Positions 41,180 through 49,098 of a DNA stretch of 55,456 nt are shown piece after piece; position 1 is the stretch's first letter; each line of letters opens with the position of its first letter. Origin of the DNA: CALFUK01 sp964450495 (lineage in GTDB: Bacteria > Bacteroidota > Bacteroidia > Chitinophagales > Saprospiraceae); NCBI GenBank assembly GCA_964450495.1, contig CAYVFU010000025.1:1-55456 (forward strand), written 5' to 3'. Both the position numbers and the translations under genes were made by a program. The notes beneath the pieces are model-generated. The model had not been told where the DNA came from. It saw only the letters and a program-made list of their open reading frames with translations, and did not search any database.

Positions 41180-42106
41180 CTAATTTAAATTTAGATAGTT
41201 AGTTAGTTTTCGAATTAGATTCCCTGCCTTTGATGGAAGTACAATATGCTCAAACAAAGCAATTGCAAATATAGCACAAAATATACCCAATACAACATCT
41301 ACAACATAATGATGAATGGAATAAACAGCAGAAAACCAGGTTAAAACCATAAATATAATCAACAATATATACCCAATTTTTAAGCCATGTTTACGGGCAT
41401 AATAGACGCTTACTATGGGATAGGCAGAGTGTAATGAAGGAATTGCACCAAATACGTTGAAACTTTTACTATAAATATCGTGAAATATGGTGGTTCCAGT
41501 TAGCTCGTCAAAACGGAGTAGACCAGCGGCACTTCCAGGAATATCCAAATGTTTTTCAAAGCCATACATATCAACATACCAAGGTGGTGCTGCCGGATAA
41601 GCATAATAAATGATTACACCAATTAGATTAGCAGTAAAAAAGCAGATTGAATAGCGTAATAGAAGTGTTTTATCCTTAAAAAATAGATAGATTCCAAAAG
41701 CAAATGGAATAGGTGTCCACATCAAATAAGTAAAGCCGGTAATCCAATCTAACATTGGGTTAGCTATCGACTTTAAATATGTATTGGGGGTTATACAATC
41801 ACCGGCAGCGTTTTCAATTCCAAACATCTGCAACTCAAAATTATACACCTCTTCAATGTGTACGGTATTGTATAAATAGGAGGGGAAAACGCGAAGACTG
41901 TCTAAGAGAATCCAAGACATGGCTAGCATCACCGCGGAAAGGAAAAAGCGATGTGTTTGCTCAGTAAGCAAATAAGAAATCCCAAGCAATAAAATGAATG
42001 GCAAATGATCAGCTCTATAACCAATACCCAAAAAGATCCATCCTAGGTAACATACCATAAATAGAACATAAAAAATAAGGCTTTTTTTACTAAATCTGCC
42101 GGTCAT
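41180..42106 (-). CDS. AUR1-like inositol phosphorylceramide synthase (PAP2 superfamily)
   Basis: A 308-residue polytopic membrane protein of the PAP2/AUR1 superfamily. It has the AUR1-type pattern: PAAPPWYVD at residues 171-179, GAIPSLHSAYP with H226, and YSIHHYVVDVVLG with H266 and D270, which together form the expected His-His-Asp triad. In fungi AUR1 transfers phosphoinositol from phosphatidylinositol to ceramide and releases diacylglycerol, and an AUR1 homologue does this in Bacteroides. With inositol-3-phosphate synthase and a phosphatidylinositol-phosphate synthase in the same run of genes, the same reaction is likely. A generic PAP2 phosphatase is the alternative. Confidence 0.87.
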   Translation of the reverse strand: MTGRFSKKSLIFYVLFMVCYLGWIFLGIGYRADHLPFILLLGISYLLTEQTHRFFLSAVMLAMSWILLDSLRVFPSYLYNTVHIEEVYNFELQMFGIENAAGDCITPNTYLKSIANPMLDWITGFTYLMWTPIPFAFGIYLFFKDKTLLLRYSICFFTANLIGVIIYYAYPAAPPWYVDMYGFEKHLDIPGSAAGLLRFDELTGTTIFHDIYSKSFNVFGAIPSLHSAYPIVSVYYARKHGLKIGYILLIIFMVLTWFSAVYSIHHYVVDVVLGIFCAIFAIALFEHIVLPSKAGNLIRKLTNYLNLN

Positions 42107-42130
42107 AGTTTGGTTTCCGTCTCATCTGGA

Positions 42131-42769
42131 TTAAGCAGATTCGGAGGTATTTTTTTTGTCAACTGGAAATTCTGTTCGAGCAATTTTGTCCCACAATGGA
42201 CTGCTTACACCATATCCTTTTTCAGGATGAACATAATGATGCTTCAGATGATGAGATTTTAAGACATTCCAAATTTTACCTTTGAATTGAACATGGTGAA
42301 TAGCATAATGCAGCATGTCATAAACAAGATACCCAATTAAAAATGCAGCAAAGAATGGATAAAATCCGTCAGTGCTAATCACATTTCGATAAATGAAATA
42401 AAACATAGATGCTAAAGGAATACTTACAATCGGTGGCAATACCAATCTGTATCGATCTTTCGGGTAATCATGGTGCACTCCATGAAATATAAAGTGTAAT
42501 CGTTGTCCTACTTTTGATTTCGGCTCATAGTGAAAAATGAATCGATGCATCACATATTCCGTCACCGTCCATATCAGAAACCCAAGTAAGAAATAAAGTA
42601 AAAAATAACTGACACTTAATTGTGCATTTATGCCTAAATAAAGGAAAAAAGAGATTGTAGGAACAAAAATGATAAGAGGTACACTGAAATGAACTTTTGA
42701 CAGTAATTCAATCAAATCACTCTTGAACATTCTTGATGAATCTTCACTATTCGAAACGTAATGCTTCAT
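42131..42769 (-). CDS. fatty-acid hydroxylase, candidate ceramide 2-hydroxylase
   Basis: A di-iron membrane hydroxylase of the sterol desaturase/FA2H family, 212 residues from the ATG at 42769. That start overlaps the DUF4833 stop as ATGA; an upstream in-frame ATG (42919) would overlap DUF4833 deeply and adds a sequence with no family resemblance. The histidine clusters are HRFIFH (75-80), HFIFHGVHHDYP (92-103), HYAIHH (154-159) and HHLKHHYVHPEKGYG (173-187), as in fatty-acid 2-hydroxylases. Four hydrophobic helices are visible. It has no cytochrome b5 domain, unlike many eukaryotic FA2H. Its place suggests 2-hydroxylation of the ceramide acyl chain. Confidence 0.88.
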   Translation of the reverse strand: MKHYVSNSEDSSRMFKSDLIELLSKVHFSVPLIIFVPTISFFLYLGINAQLSVSYFLLYFLLGFLIWTVTEYVMHRFIFHYEPKSKVGQRLHFIFHGVHHDYPKDRYRLVLPPIVSIPLASMFYFIYRNVISTDGFYPFFAAFLIGYLVYDMLHYAIHHVQFKGKIWNVLKSHHLKHHYVHPEKGYGVSSPLWDKIARTEFPVDKKNTSESA

Positions 42770-43290
42770 TGATCTATATTGATTTTTTGATAGGCAGGTA
42801 ATCCTGATTGGATATGAATGCCATATAGTTCTATAAATTTGACTGTTGGGAATACACCCAATTCTACTGCGTATACGTATATGTTTTTCAGAATGGACAT
42901 GTGTCCATTTATTTTGCAATAAGCGTTAAATTTCTCTGTAGAATCCTTTGCTATAAATAATTTGAGGTCTTTGTACGAAACAAAGTTGAACTCAAAGGAT
43001 TCTTGATTTATCATTTTAGATTCATAGCCATATGCTAGCTTACTTTGATAAAAATTTAGCTCTTGTATTTCACCACCTGCATTGTATTTCAACCAATAAG
43101 CATGCATCGGAAAATCACTATTAATGCAAGAATTTTGGAGCTCATTAACTTCATACACCACTGTATTCATATTGTGGTTTCGCTGTATGTAAAACAACAA
43201 TTTATCAGAAGCAGGAGGTTTGGGGTAATGCTCTGGTAATCCTTGAGAACCAGGATATTGGTATTGGCTTTTTTGTAAATCAGATAACAT
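42766..43290 (-). CDS. DUF4833 family protein
   Basis: A 174-residue soluble protein matching the DUF4833 pattern: LLFYIQRNHNMNTVVYEVN near residue 31, then MHAYWLKYNAGGEIQELN near residue 63 and YGYESKMI. No catalytic motif is obvious and there is no signal peptide or membrane helix. It is locked between two lipid genes: its start overlaps the phosphatidyltransferase stop by 11 bp and its stop overlaps the hydroxylase start by 4 bp. This coupling implies a role in the same pathway, although none is known to me. The aromatic/beta-rich character could suit lipid binding, but that is speculation. Confidence 0.8.
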   Translation of the reverse strand: MLSDLQKSQYQYPGSQGLPEHYPKPPASDKLLFYIQRNHNMNTVVYEVNELQNSCINSDFPMHAYWLKYNAGGEIQELNFYQSKLAYGYESKMINQESFEFNFVSYKDLKLFIAKDSTEKFNAYCKINGHMSILKNIYVYAVELGVFPTVKFIELYGIHIQSGLPAYQKINIDQ

Positions 43291-43990
43291 CTTTCTTCAT
43301 TTTAGCTAATTCCTCTTTGGCATATGCCAATCTTCTAAATGCAGTCATATTAGCACCAATTGCAAGGATGAACAAAGGGAAAGTAAATACAGATATTGTT
43401 TCAAATAATGGAAAGGGTAACCAATCCACATTTATTTTAAAATCTGATCCAATTATCATTGAAGTTATCCCGCATAAAACAGCAGATATACCAACAATTA
43501 AAATCCTCTCCGGACGCTGCATTATCCCAACGCTGCAATCCACACCCAAGCCTTCCGCTCTTGCTCTAGTATAACTGACCATTATCGAGCCAATCATTGC
43601 GATAAACGCAAATATCGAACTCAAGAAATAATCGTGCGAAACCAAGTAATAACAAATACCTAAAAACATATACATTTCGCTAAAACGGTCGATTACAGAG
43701 TCATATAACGCACCGTATTTATTAGCCATATTCCCCAATCGCGCTAATCTTCCATCTACCATATCCATTAGGCCTGCGAATAAAATAACCAATCCTGCAA
43801 TTCCAACAAAGCTGTGATTAGAACGATCTCCGTATTCTGCTCCAAAAATAAGTATTATTGCTGCAGCCAAGTTTAAAATAAAACCGAAGAATGTAATCAT
43901 ATTCGGAGTTATGCCAACTTTGATAAACAGACGAACGATCGGATTGATACACGAATACACTACTTGCTGGGCATTTTCTTTCCAGGTCAT
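43280..43990 (-). CDS. CDP-alcohol phosphatidyltransferase, candidate phosphatidylinositol-phosphate synthase
   Basis: A 236-residue membrane enzyme with a full family motif: D76, D79-G80-R-L-A83-R84, G93, D97 and D101, so the di-metal site is intact. It would join CDP-diacylglycerol with inositol 3-phosphate to form phosphatidylinositol phosphate, the first lipid step, which is the assignment for the equivalent gene in the Bacteroides inositol-lipid locus. Six hydrophobic segments are visible. A phosphatidylglycerol-phosphate synthase is possible by family, but inositol-3-phosphate synthase in the same cluster favours inositol. It lies 12 bp after the DUF5686 gene and overlaps DUF4833. Confidence 0.87.
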   Translation of the reverse strand: MTWKENAQQVVYSCINPIVRLFIKVGITPNMITFFGFILNLAAAIILIFGAEYGDRSNHSFVGIAGLVILFAGLMDMVDGRLARLGNMANKYGALYDSVIDRFSEMYMFLGICYYLVSHDYFLSSIFAFIAMIGSIMVSYTRARAEGLGVDCSVGIMQRPERILIVGISAVLCGITSMIIGSDFKINVDWLPFPLFETISVFTFPLFILAIGANMTAFRRLAYAKEELAKMKKDVI

Positions 43991-44002
43991 ATCACAAAGT
44001 TA

Positions 44003-46624
44003 TTAAAAGTCTACTTTAAAACGTGCTCTAATGCCCATACCTTTCTTCCCAAACAGTGTTGGAAGAGATGGATTTTCCAAATAGGTTAATCGTTTTACCA
44101 CATCAATCCTCAATACTTTGAAAATGTTATAGAGACCTGCACTCACTTCTACATAAGGTGCTCCTTCTAGGGAATAAGTCTCAGGAATGCCCTCTTCATT
44201 TACTTCAAATTGCGGTAATTGAGGATTCAATTCTGGATTGTTTCGATCTGTAAACTTTCCCCAAATTAATTTTGCAGAAACAACTTCTCTAAGCTTTAAT
44301 TTTCTAATTAGTGGAATTCTATAAGTGAAAAAACCTGCAAAAAAGTGTTGGATGCTGGTTTCAATATACTGGTCTGTTGCAAACTCTAAGAAATTCATCA
44401 TATTATATGCCCTTAGCTGGTATGCATATGTCTGATTTGCCCGTGGTAATTCCAGCAAGATATATGGTAAATTCTCTCCAAAAACCTTTCCTGCTTCGAC
44501 TTCAAATAAGCTGTGTCCAAGCACGGATAAGTTGAATTTCTTAAACATATTTAAAGACACCCTTTGGTAAGTATACTCTCCACCTAAAGCCTTAACTCCT
44601 AAGTTATAGGACAATGTAAAAACAGGGAATCTGGTAAAGACAGGAGTTCTGTATTGACGCCCTTGGAGAAACTGCTCATTGGGAGCAAATTTTATGGTAA
44701 AACCAGCTTCTGTGGTATGTATATTTGTCAGTTGTTGAGGGATGTCATTTTCAACAAAATTCAGTTCTAAATTTCCATGTGGTCTTCTATTGTCTCTTCT
44801 GAGTGAAAATGTCCAGTCGAAAAGACCTCCTTCATTAACGTATTTCAAAATTGCGAACCGATTAAAAATCATTTTGTCTGCAATACCTCTTCTGAAGGAA
44901 AGTAAAACGTTATCTGTTTTAATAAAATCAAGATCCACACCTGGGAAATTAACATCATTAGAATGTTCGAAATAGAGGTATTTTCTAGGATTAGCTTTGA
45001 AATCTGGCGTAAATGAATAAATACCATACAGTGAATATTTAAATGCTTCATCTCTAAAGCCATAAGCGCCATAGCCACCAATTCTAAATTTACTATTCCA
45101 TCCATGAGATGTTTCAACTGCTAACTTTACTCTTGCTCCTTCTACATCATTTGCACTATAGAAAGTAGGGACTGGTCCTATGTCGATTGGACCTGCTGGG
45201 ATATAGCCTGTCGTGAGAATTTTTACACCAGTTTTAATCTTTTTGAACGTCGGATCATTATTTAAAGAATCTATCATTAGGTAAGCATCACGTTCCCCTT
45301 CTGATAACTCCTTAATCCTATTTTCAGACCAATAATTATCGTCTTTATAATAAGCATCTTCGTCATCAATAACACTTTCTGCACCGCTAAAAACAGAATC
45401 GTCTTTAGGAGGTTCAAAGGAGTAGTTTCGATAATGCACATCCTTTGTTCCATAGAATCCTAAGCCATTTTCAGATAGTGAATAATCGACTGTTATCTCA
45501 TCTTTTGTAAGCACGTACGCATCTCCTAACCGTTCATATTCTTGCTCTATTTTTAAATCTCTTACAAAATTCAAACTGATGCCATTTATGATACCCAATT
45601 CAACCCTTTTTACAAAGTAGTTGTCTTTATGAGCGATGTACATTTCACCAGTAAAACCCTTTGTTAATTTGTTTTTGGGAATGAAATTCATAACAATGAC
45701 GCTATCACCCTCATAGGAAATGGTATCCTTAATGTAGTATCTGTAAAAATTAAGTCCAACCTTCGCAAGGGGACTTTCAAATTGACTGCTTAGAATTAGA
45801 ATTCTGTTATCGTAAATATCGACATCTTGATATAGGACATCAGTAATGCCGTCAATACTCTTATCATCAATCAAATCATCGAATTCAGTGTACTTGACTG
45901 CTTTTCTATGTGTTTTCTCAGTATCAGTGCTTTTTCTGTAGTAGACATCAGCCAATGTTTCTTTTATAAACAGGGGTAAAAATAGCTTTCCATTTACCTC
46001 AGAGGTATCAATATATTCAAAAACAAAATCCAATTGCTTTACCAGTTTACGTTCTTTAAACTCATCTGTTATATTATTGATATCCAACTCTATGGTTTCA
46101 TGTTTTTCGAAACTGTAATAAGGCTGACTTTTTAGCCTATTTTCACCTTTATTGTCCATCACCTTTTTGATCAACTCTACAGCTGGATTGCCTTTCTTTC
46201 TATACCGTTGCTTTTTAGCTTTTACAACAACTTCATCAGCCACGACCGAAGAGTTTTCTAATTCAAAATTGATGACTTGTTTTCGTACGTCCTTTTTGAT
46301 GCTAACGGTAATGGGAGTAAAACCTATGAAAGTCGCTGTAAGAGAATCTGTAGCATACCTTGTGTCTATGCGATATAGACCATCAAGATCTGTGGAAGCG
46401 CCTATATTGGCAGACTTAAAATAGACATCAACAAAAGGAAGAGGTTCTTTGCTAAATTTATCAATGACTTTACCTGTAATGATGGTAGCATCTTGACCAA
46501 TAACACTATACCCACTACAAAGAAACAAGCATATGCAAATAGCTGAAAAGAAAATTATCTTTTTTGTCTTTCTGCTTTTAATCTCAAACACACAAAAATA
46601 TTTTATAATATGATAACGAATCAA
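44003..46624 (-). CDS. DUF5686 outer-membrane protein with carboxypeptidase-like plug domain
   Basis: A secreted/outer-membrane protein of up to 873 residues. The start is uncertain: TTG at 46624 or GTG at 46591, the latter giving a compact signal peptide (IIFFSAICICLFLCSGYSVI). Residues about 47-135 form a carboxypeptidase-regulatory-like fold (TGKVIDKFSKEPLPFVDVYF ... TFIGFTPITV). The remainder is the DUF5686 region with aromatic-rich amphipathic strands and ends in a phenylalanine (ARFKVDF), as expected of an outer-membrane beta-barrel. It is the first gene of the inositol-lipid run, 12 bp upstream of the phosphatidyltransferase. It could help place the lipid in the outer membrane, which is inference only. 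Confidence 0.85.
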   Translation of the reverse strand: MIRYHIIKYFCVFEIKSRKTKKIIFFSAICICLFLCSGYSVIGQDATIITGKVIDKFSKEPLPFVDVYFKSANIGASTDLDGLYRIDTRYATDSLTATFIGFTPITVSIKKDVRKQVINFELENSSVVADEVVVKAKKQRYRKKGNPAVELIKKVMDNKGENRLKSQPYYSFEKHETIELDINNITDEFKERKLVKQLDFVFEYIDTSEVNGKLFLPLFIKETLADVYYRKSTDTEKTHRKAVKYTEFDDLIDDKSIDGITDVLYQDVDIYDNRILILSSQFESPLAKVGLNFYRYYIKDTISYEGDSVIVMNFIPKNKLTKGFTGEMYIAHKDNYFVKRVELGIINGISLNFVRDLKIEQEYERLGDAYVLTKDEITVDYSLSENGLGFYGTKDVHYRNYSFEPPKDDSVFSGAESVIDDEDAYYKDDNYWSENRIKELSEGERDAYLMIDSLNNDPTFKKIKTGVKILTTGYIPAGPIDIGPVPTFYSANDVEGARVKLAVETSHGWNSKFRIGGYGAYGFRDEAFKYSLYGIYSFTPDFKANPRKYLYFEHSNDVNFPGVDLDFIKTDNVLLSFRRGIADKMIFNRFAILKYVNEGGLFDWTFSLRRDNRRPHGNLELNFVENDIPQQLTNIHTTEAGFTIKFAPNEQFLQGRQYRTPVFTRFPVFTLSYNLGVKALGGEYTYQRVSLNMFKKFNLSVLGHSLFEVEAGKVFGENLPYILLELPRANQTYAYQLRAYNMMNFLEFATDQYIETSIQHFFAGFFTYRIPLIRKLKLREVVSAKLIWGKFTDRNNPELNPQLPQFEVNEEGIPETYSLEGAPYVEVSAGLYNIFKVLRIDVVKRLTYLENPSLPTLFGKKGMGIRARFKVDF

Positions 46625-46690
46625 CTAGCTTGATGGTATTATCTAATCCTAAACCTCAATGCTTGTAAATAGGTTCTCTAAAAAAAAATG

Positions 46691-46698
46691 CAAAAGTA
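46691..46698 (-). promoter_or_regulatory. putative -7 box for the inositol-lipid operon
   Basis: Read on the minus strand, TACTTTTG matches TAnnTTTG. It lies 66 bp upstream of the TTG start and 99 bp upstream of the GTG start of the DUF5686 gene. The -33 element is not clear. If real, it could drive the cluster from DUF5686 onward. Confidence 0.45.
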
Positions 46699-46822
46699 AA
46701 CTATTATTTTGTGTGATGTCTGTAATACTAAAGACCATCATATCACTAAATTGCAAATCATAGAATCTTTAGTGACAAAGTTCATTTTACTATCTTGCTT
46801 GTGTTAAACCAAAATAAGAAAA

Positions 46823-47887
46823 ATGCCGAACTCAAAAATAGCTGGTATAGGTTACTTCGTTCCTGATCACGTAGTTACTAACGACGATATGACCAAGTAC
46901 ATGGATACGACAGATGAGTGGATCCAAGAACGTACCGGTATAAAAGAAAGACGATTTGCAGATAAGCATAAAGAATCAACTACTTCTATGGCTGCCAAGG
47001 CTGCTACTATTGCTATAGAACGAGCAGGTATAGAAAAAGAGGATATAGATTTTATTGTTTTTGCTACGTTATCTCCGGATTACTTTTTTCCTGGATGTGG
47101 GGTTCTTCTTCAAAGGGAGCTGGGCATTAGTAAGACAGAAATTGGAGCGTTAGATATACGAAATCAATGTTCTGGTTTTATTTATGGTCTATCAGTGGCT
47201 GACCAATTCATAAAAACAGGCATGTATAAAAACATCTTATTAGTTGGATCCGAGAAACATTCCATGGGTTTGGACTTTACGACAGAGGGTAGAGGAGTGG
47301 CTGTCATTTTTGGAGATGGTGCCGGTGCAGTCGTATTACAGCCTACAGAAGAAGAAGGCAAAGGCGTGCTTACTACCAAGTTGCACTCTGATGGAACCAA
47401 AGCTGAAGAGCTTGCACTTATTAGTCCAGGTGCCCACGGAGGTTATTACCATGAAGATAAAGCAGCATTTGGATTTGATGAGAATGATGAATCATTTGGT
47501 GGTATCTTTGTAACGGATGAAATGGTAAAGAATAAGTGGCACACACCATATATGAATGGACAAGCTGTTTTTAAAAAAGCAGTCCAAAAATTCCCGGAGG
47601 TGATTCTAGAAGCATTGAATGAGGTAGACCTAAAGTCAACAGATATTGATTTATTAGTACCCCATCAAGCTAATCTTAGAATTAGTCAATTTGTCCAAAG
47701 AATGGCTGGCCTTTCTGATGAACAGGTATATAATAATATTCAAAAGTATGGAAATACAACAGCTGCATCCATTCCGATAGCTTTATGTGAAGCTTGGGAG
47801 AATGGGAAAGTGAAGGATGATGATCTTATTGTTCTCGCTGCTTTCGGCAGTGGTTTTACGTGGGGTAGTGCTTTAATCAGGTGGTAA
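46823..47887 (+). CDS. fabH: 3-oxoacyl-ACP synthase III (FabH type)
   Basis: A 354-residue thiolase-fold condensing enzyme that starts fatty-acid chains by joining an acyl-CoA to malonyl-ACP. The catalytic triad is complete: C116 in RNQCSGFIYGL, H281 in VPHQANLRI and N311 in KYGNTTAASIP. TDEWIQERTGIKERR near residue 30 is the CoA-side signature. It is slightly longer than the ~320-residue housekeeping FabH, with an insertion around residues 205-245, so it may be a secondary enzyme with a special primer. It diverges from the inositol-lipid operon and is 10 bp upstream of bshB1. Confidence 0.92.
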   Translation: MPNSKIAGIGYFVPDHVVTNDDMTKYMDTTDEWIQERTGIKERRFADKHKESTTSMAAKAATIAIERAGIEKEDIDFIVFATLSPDYFFPGCGVLLQRELGISKTEIGALDIRNQCSGFIYGLSVADQFIKTGMYKNILLVGSEKHSMGLDFTTEGRGVAVIFGDGAGAVVLQPTEEEGKGVLTTKLHSDGTKAEELALISPGAHGGYYHEDKAAFGFDENDESFGGIFVTDEMVKNKWHTPYMNGQAVFKKAVQKFPEVILEALNEVDLKSTDIDLLVPHQANLRISQFVQRMAGLSDEQVYNNIQKYGNTTAASIPIALCEAWENGKVKDDDLIVLAAFGSGFTWGSALIRW

Positions 47888-47897
47888 AACAGAATCA

Positions 47898-48617
47898 TTG
47901 ACAAAGGATATAAAATTAGACATACTCGCAATTGCTGCTCATCCAGATGACATAGAGTTAAGTTGTGCAGGTACAATACTTAAGCATATTGATAAAGGAT
48001 ATAATGCTGGAATTCTAGATTTAACTAAAGGAGAACTTGGAACTAGGGGAAGCGCCAGCATCAGAATGAATGAATCGGCAGAGTCTGCTGGAATACTTGG
48101 ACTCACCTACAGACAAAATCTAGGTATGAGCGATGGATTTATAGAATACTCGAAATCCAATCTGAATCTTATAATAACAGAAATAAGAAGAACGAAACCC
48201 GAAATAGTTTTGCTTAATGCTCCTAGGGACAGGCACCCTGATCATGGAAATGCATCCAAACTAGAAAGGGATGCATGCTTTTACGCTGGTTTAGCTAATT
48301 GGAAATTAAAAAACAACTTATCACATTGGCGCCCTAAGTCAATATACTTTTACATACAGGACTATGCTTTGGAACCAGATTTTGTCATTGATGTTTCATC
48401 TTTTGTTGAAAAGAAATTTAACAGCATCCTTGCATTTAAGAGTCAATTTTTTGCCAAAGACATGGAAGGTCCTCAAACACCTATTTCCGGTAAAGACTTC
48501 ATTGACTACCTAAAATCAAGGATGAGGACATGGGGCAGATCAATCAATGTTGACTATGCAGAAGGATTTTTGGTTGATCGGACAATTGGTGTAGACTCAC
48601 TATTTGACCTCAAATAA
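47898..48617 (+). CDS. bshB1: bacillithiol biosynthesis deacetylase BshB1
   Basis: A PIG-L-type zinc N-acetylglucosamine deacetylase of 239 residues. It removes the acetyl group from GlcNAc-malate in bacillithiol synthesis. The zinc motif AAHPDDIELSCAG is at residues 13-25, and APRDRHPDHGNAS near residue 106 provides the second histidine set. TKGELGTRGSASIR is the BshB1-typical loop. The start is TTG at 47898, 10 bp after fabH, since no ATG or GTG lies before the conserved DILAIAAHPDD. The partner enzyme BshC is at 11732-13327; a BshA glycosyltransferase is not in the window. Confidence 0.92.
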   Translation: MTKDIKLDILAIAAHPDDIELSCAGTILKHIDKGYNAGILDLTKGELGTRGSASIRMNESAESAGILGLTYRQNLGMSDGFIEYSKSNLNLIITEIRRTKPEIVLLNAPRDRHPDHGNASKLERDACFYAGLANWKLKNNLSHWRPKSIYFYIQDYALEPDFVIDVSSFVEKKFNSILAFKSQFFAKDMEGPQTPISGKDFIDYLKSRMRTWGRSINVDYAEGFLVDRTIGVDSLFDLK

Positions 48618-49029
48618 GCCCATTTAGCTTACTTAAGTAACCAATATTTTATTCAAATAGATTGAAAATTGGTTTCAAGAACACTGAAAGACCAAGTTGG
48701 GCTCAAATTATTACCGATTTGGGGCTATAATTTGAAGCAATTCTATTTAGAAACCTATGTTTAATCCATGCTAAAATAGACCCATTTTATGCAAAATTAA
48801 GTCGAAATTTGTCATGTTAATCAAATTAAATAATTTCAATTATTATTCGATTTAATTAGAAATATTACAAACAAAAACCTATTTCTTTTAAATAAATTCA
48901 TATTGATTAATTCATAATATGAGCTGAAGAAGTATCTATTTAATATCTTCATTATCAGCAACTTATGTAAATTATAAATTTGATTAGTTAAAAACATACC
49001 AGTTATTTAAAATAATCCACTATTAATGT

Positions 49030-49037
49030 TATTTTTG
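49030..49037 (+). promoter_or_regulatory. putative -7 box for the DUF11 giant gene
   Basis: TATTTTTG matches TAnnTTTG and lies 62 bp before the ATG at 49099. The -33 element is not evident. A GCCCG/TGGGC hairpin at 49056-49070 with a TAAAA loop would fall in the transcript leader. Confidence 0.4.
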
Positions 49038-49055
49038 AACTGAATAATAGAAAAA

Positions 49056-49070
49056 GCCCGTAAAATGGGC
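49056..49070 (+). other. leader hairpin before DUF11 giant gene
   Basis: GCCCG pairs with TGGGC (one G-T wobble) around a TAAAA loop. It ends 28 bases upstream of the ATG, and there is no T-tract after it, so it is more likely a leader structure or mRNA stabiliser than a terminator. Confidence 0.35.
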
Positions 49071-49098
49071 AATGTGTATTAACCAATCTCGAGTGAAC

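Larger units (their letters stand above)
48618..49098. other. AT-rich intergenic region, 481 bp
   Basis: No gene is visible between bshB1 and the DUF11-repeat gene. The left part is plain AT-rich sequence without a clear terminator. The right end holds a -7-like box and a small hairpin, described separately, which suit a long leader for the downstream giant gene. Confidence 0.6.

Noticed and set aside
42770..42919. 50-residue N-terminal extension of the fatty-acid hydroxylase
   Set aside because: It overlaps DUF4833 coding sequence and has no family resemblance; the ATGA overlap start is preferred.
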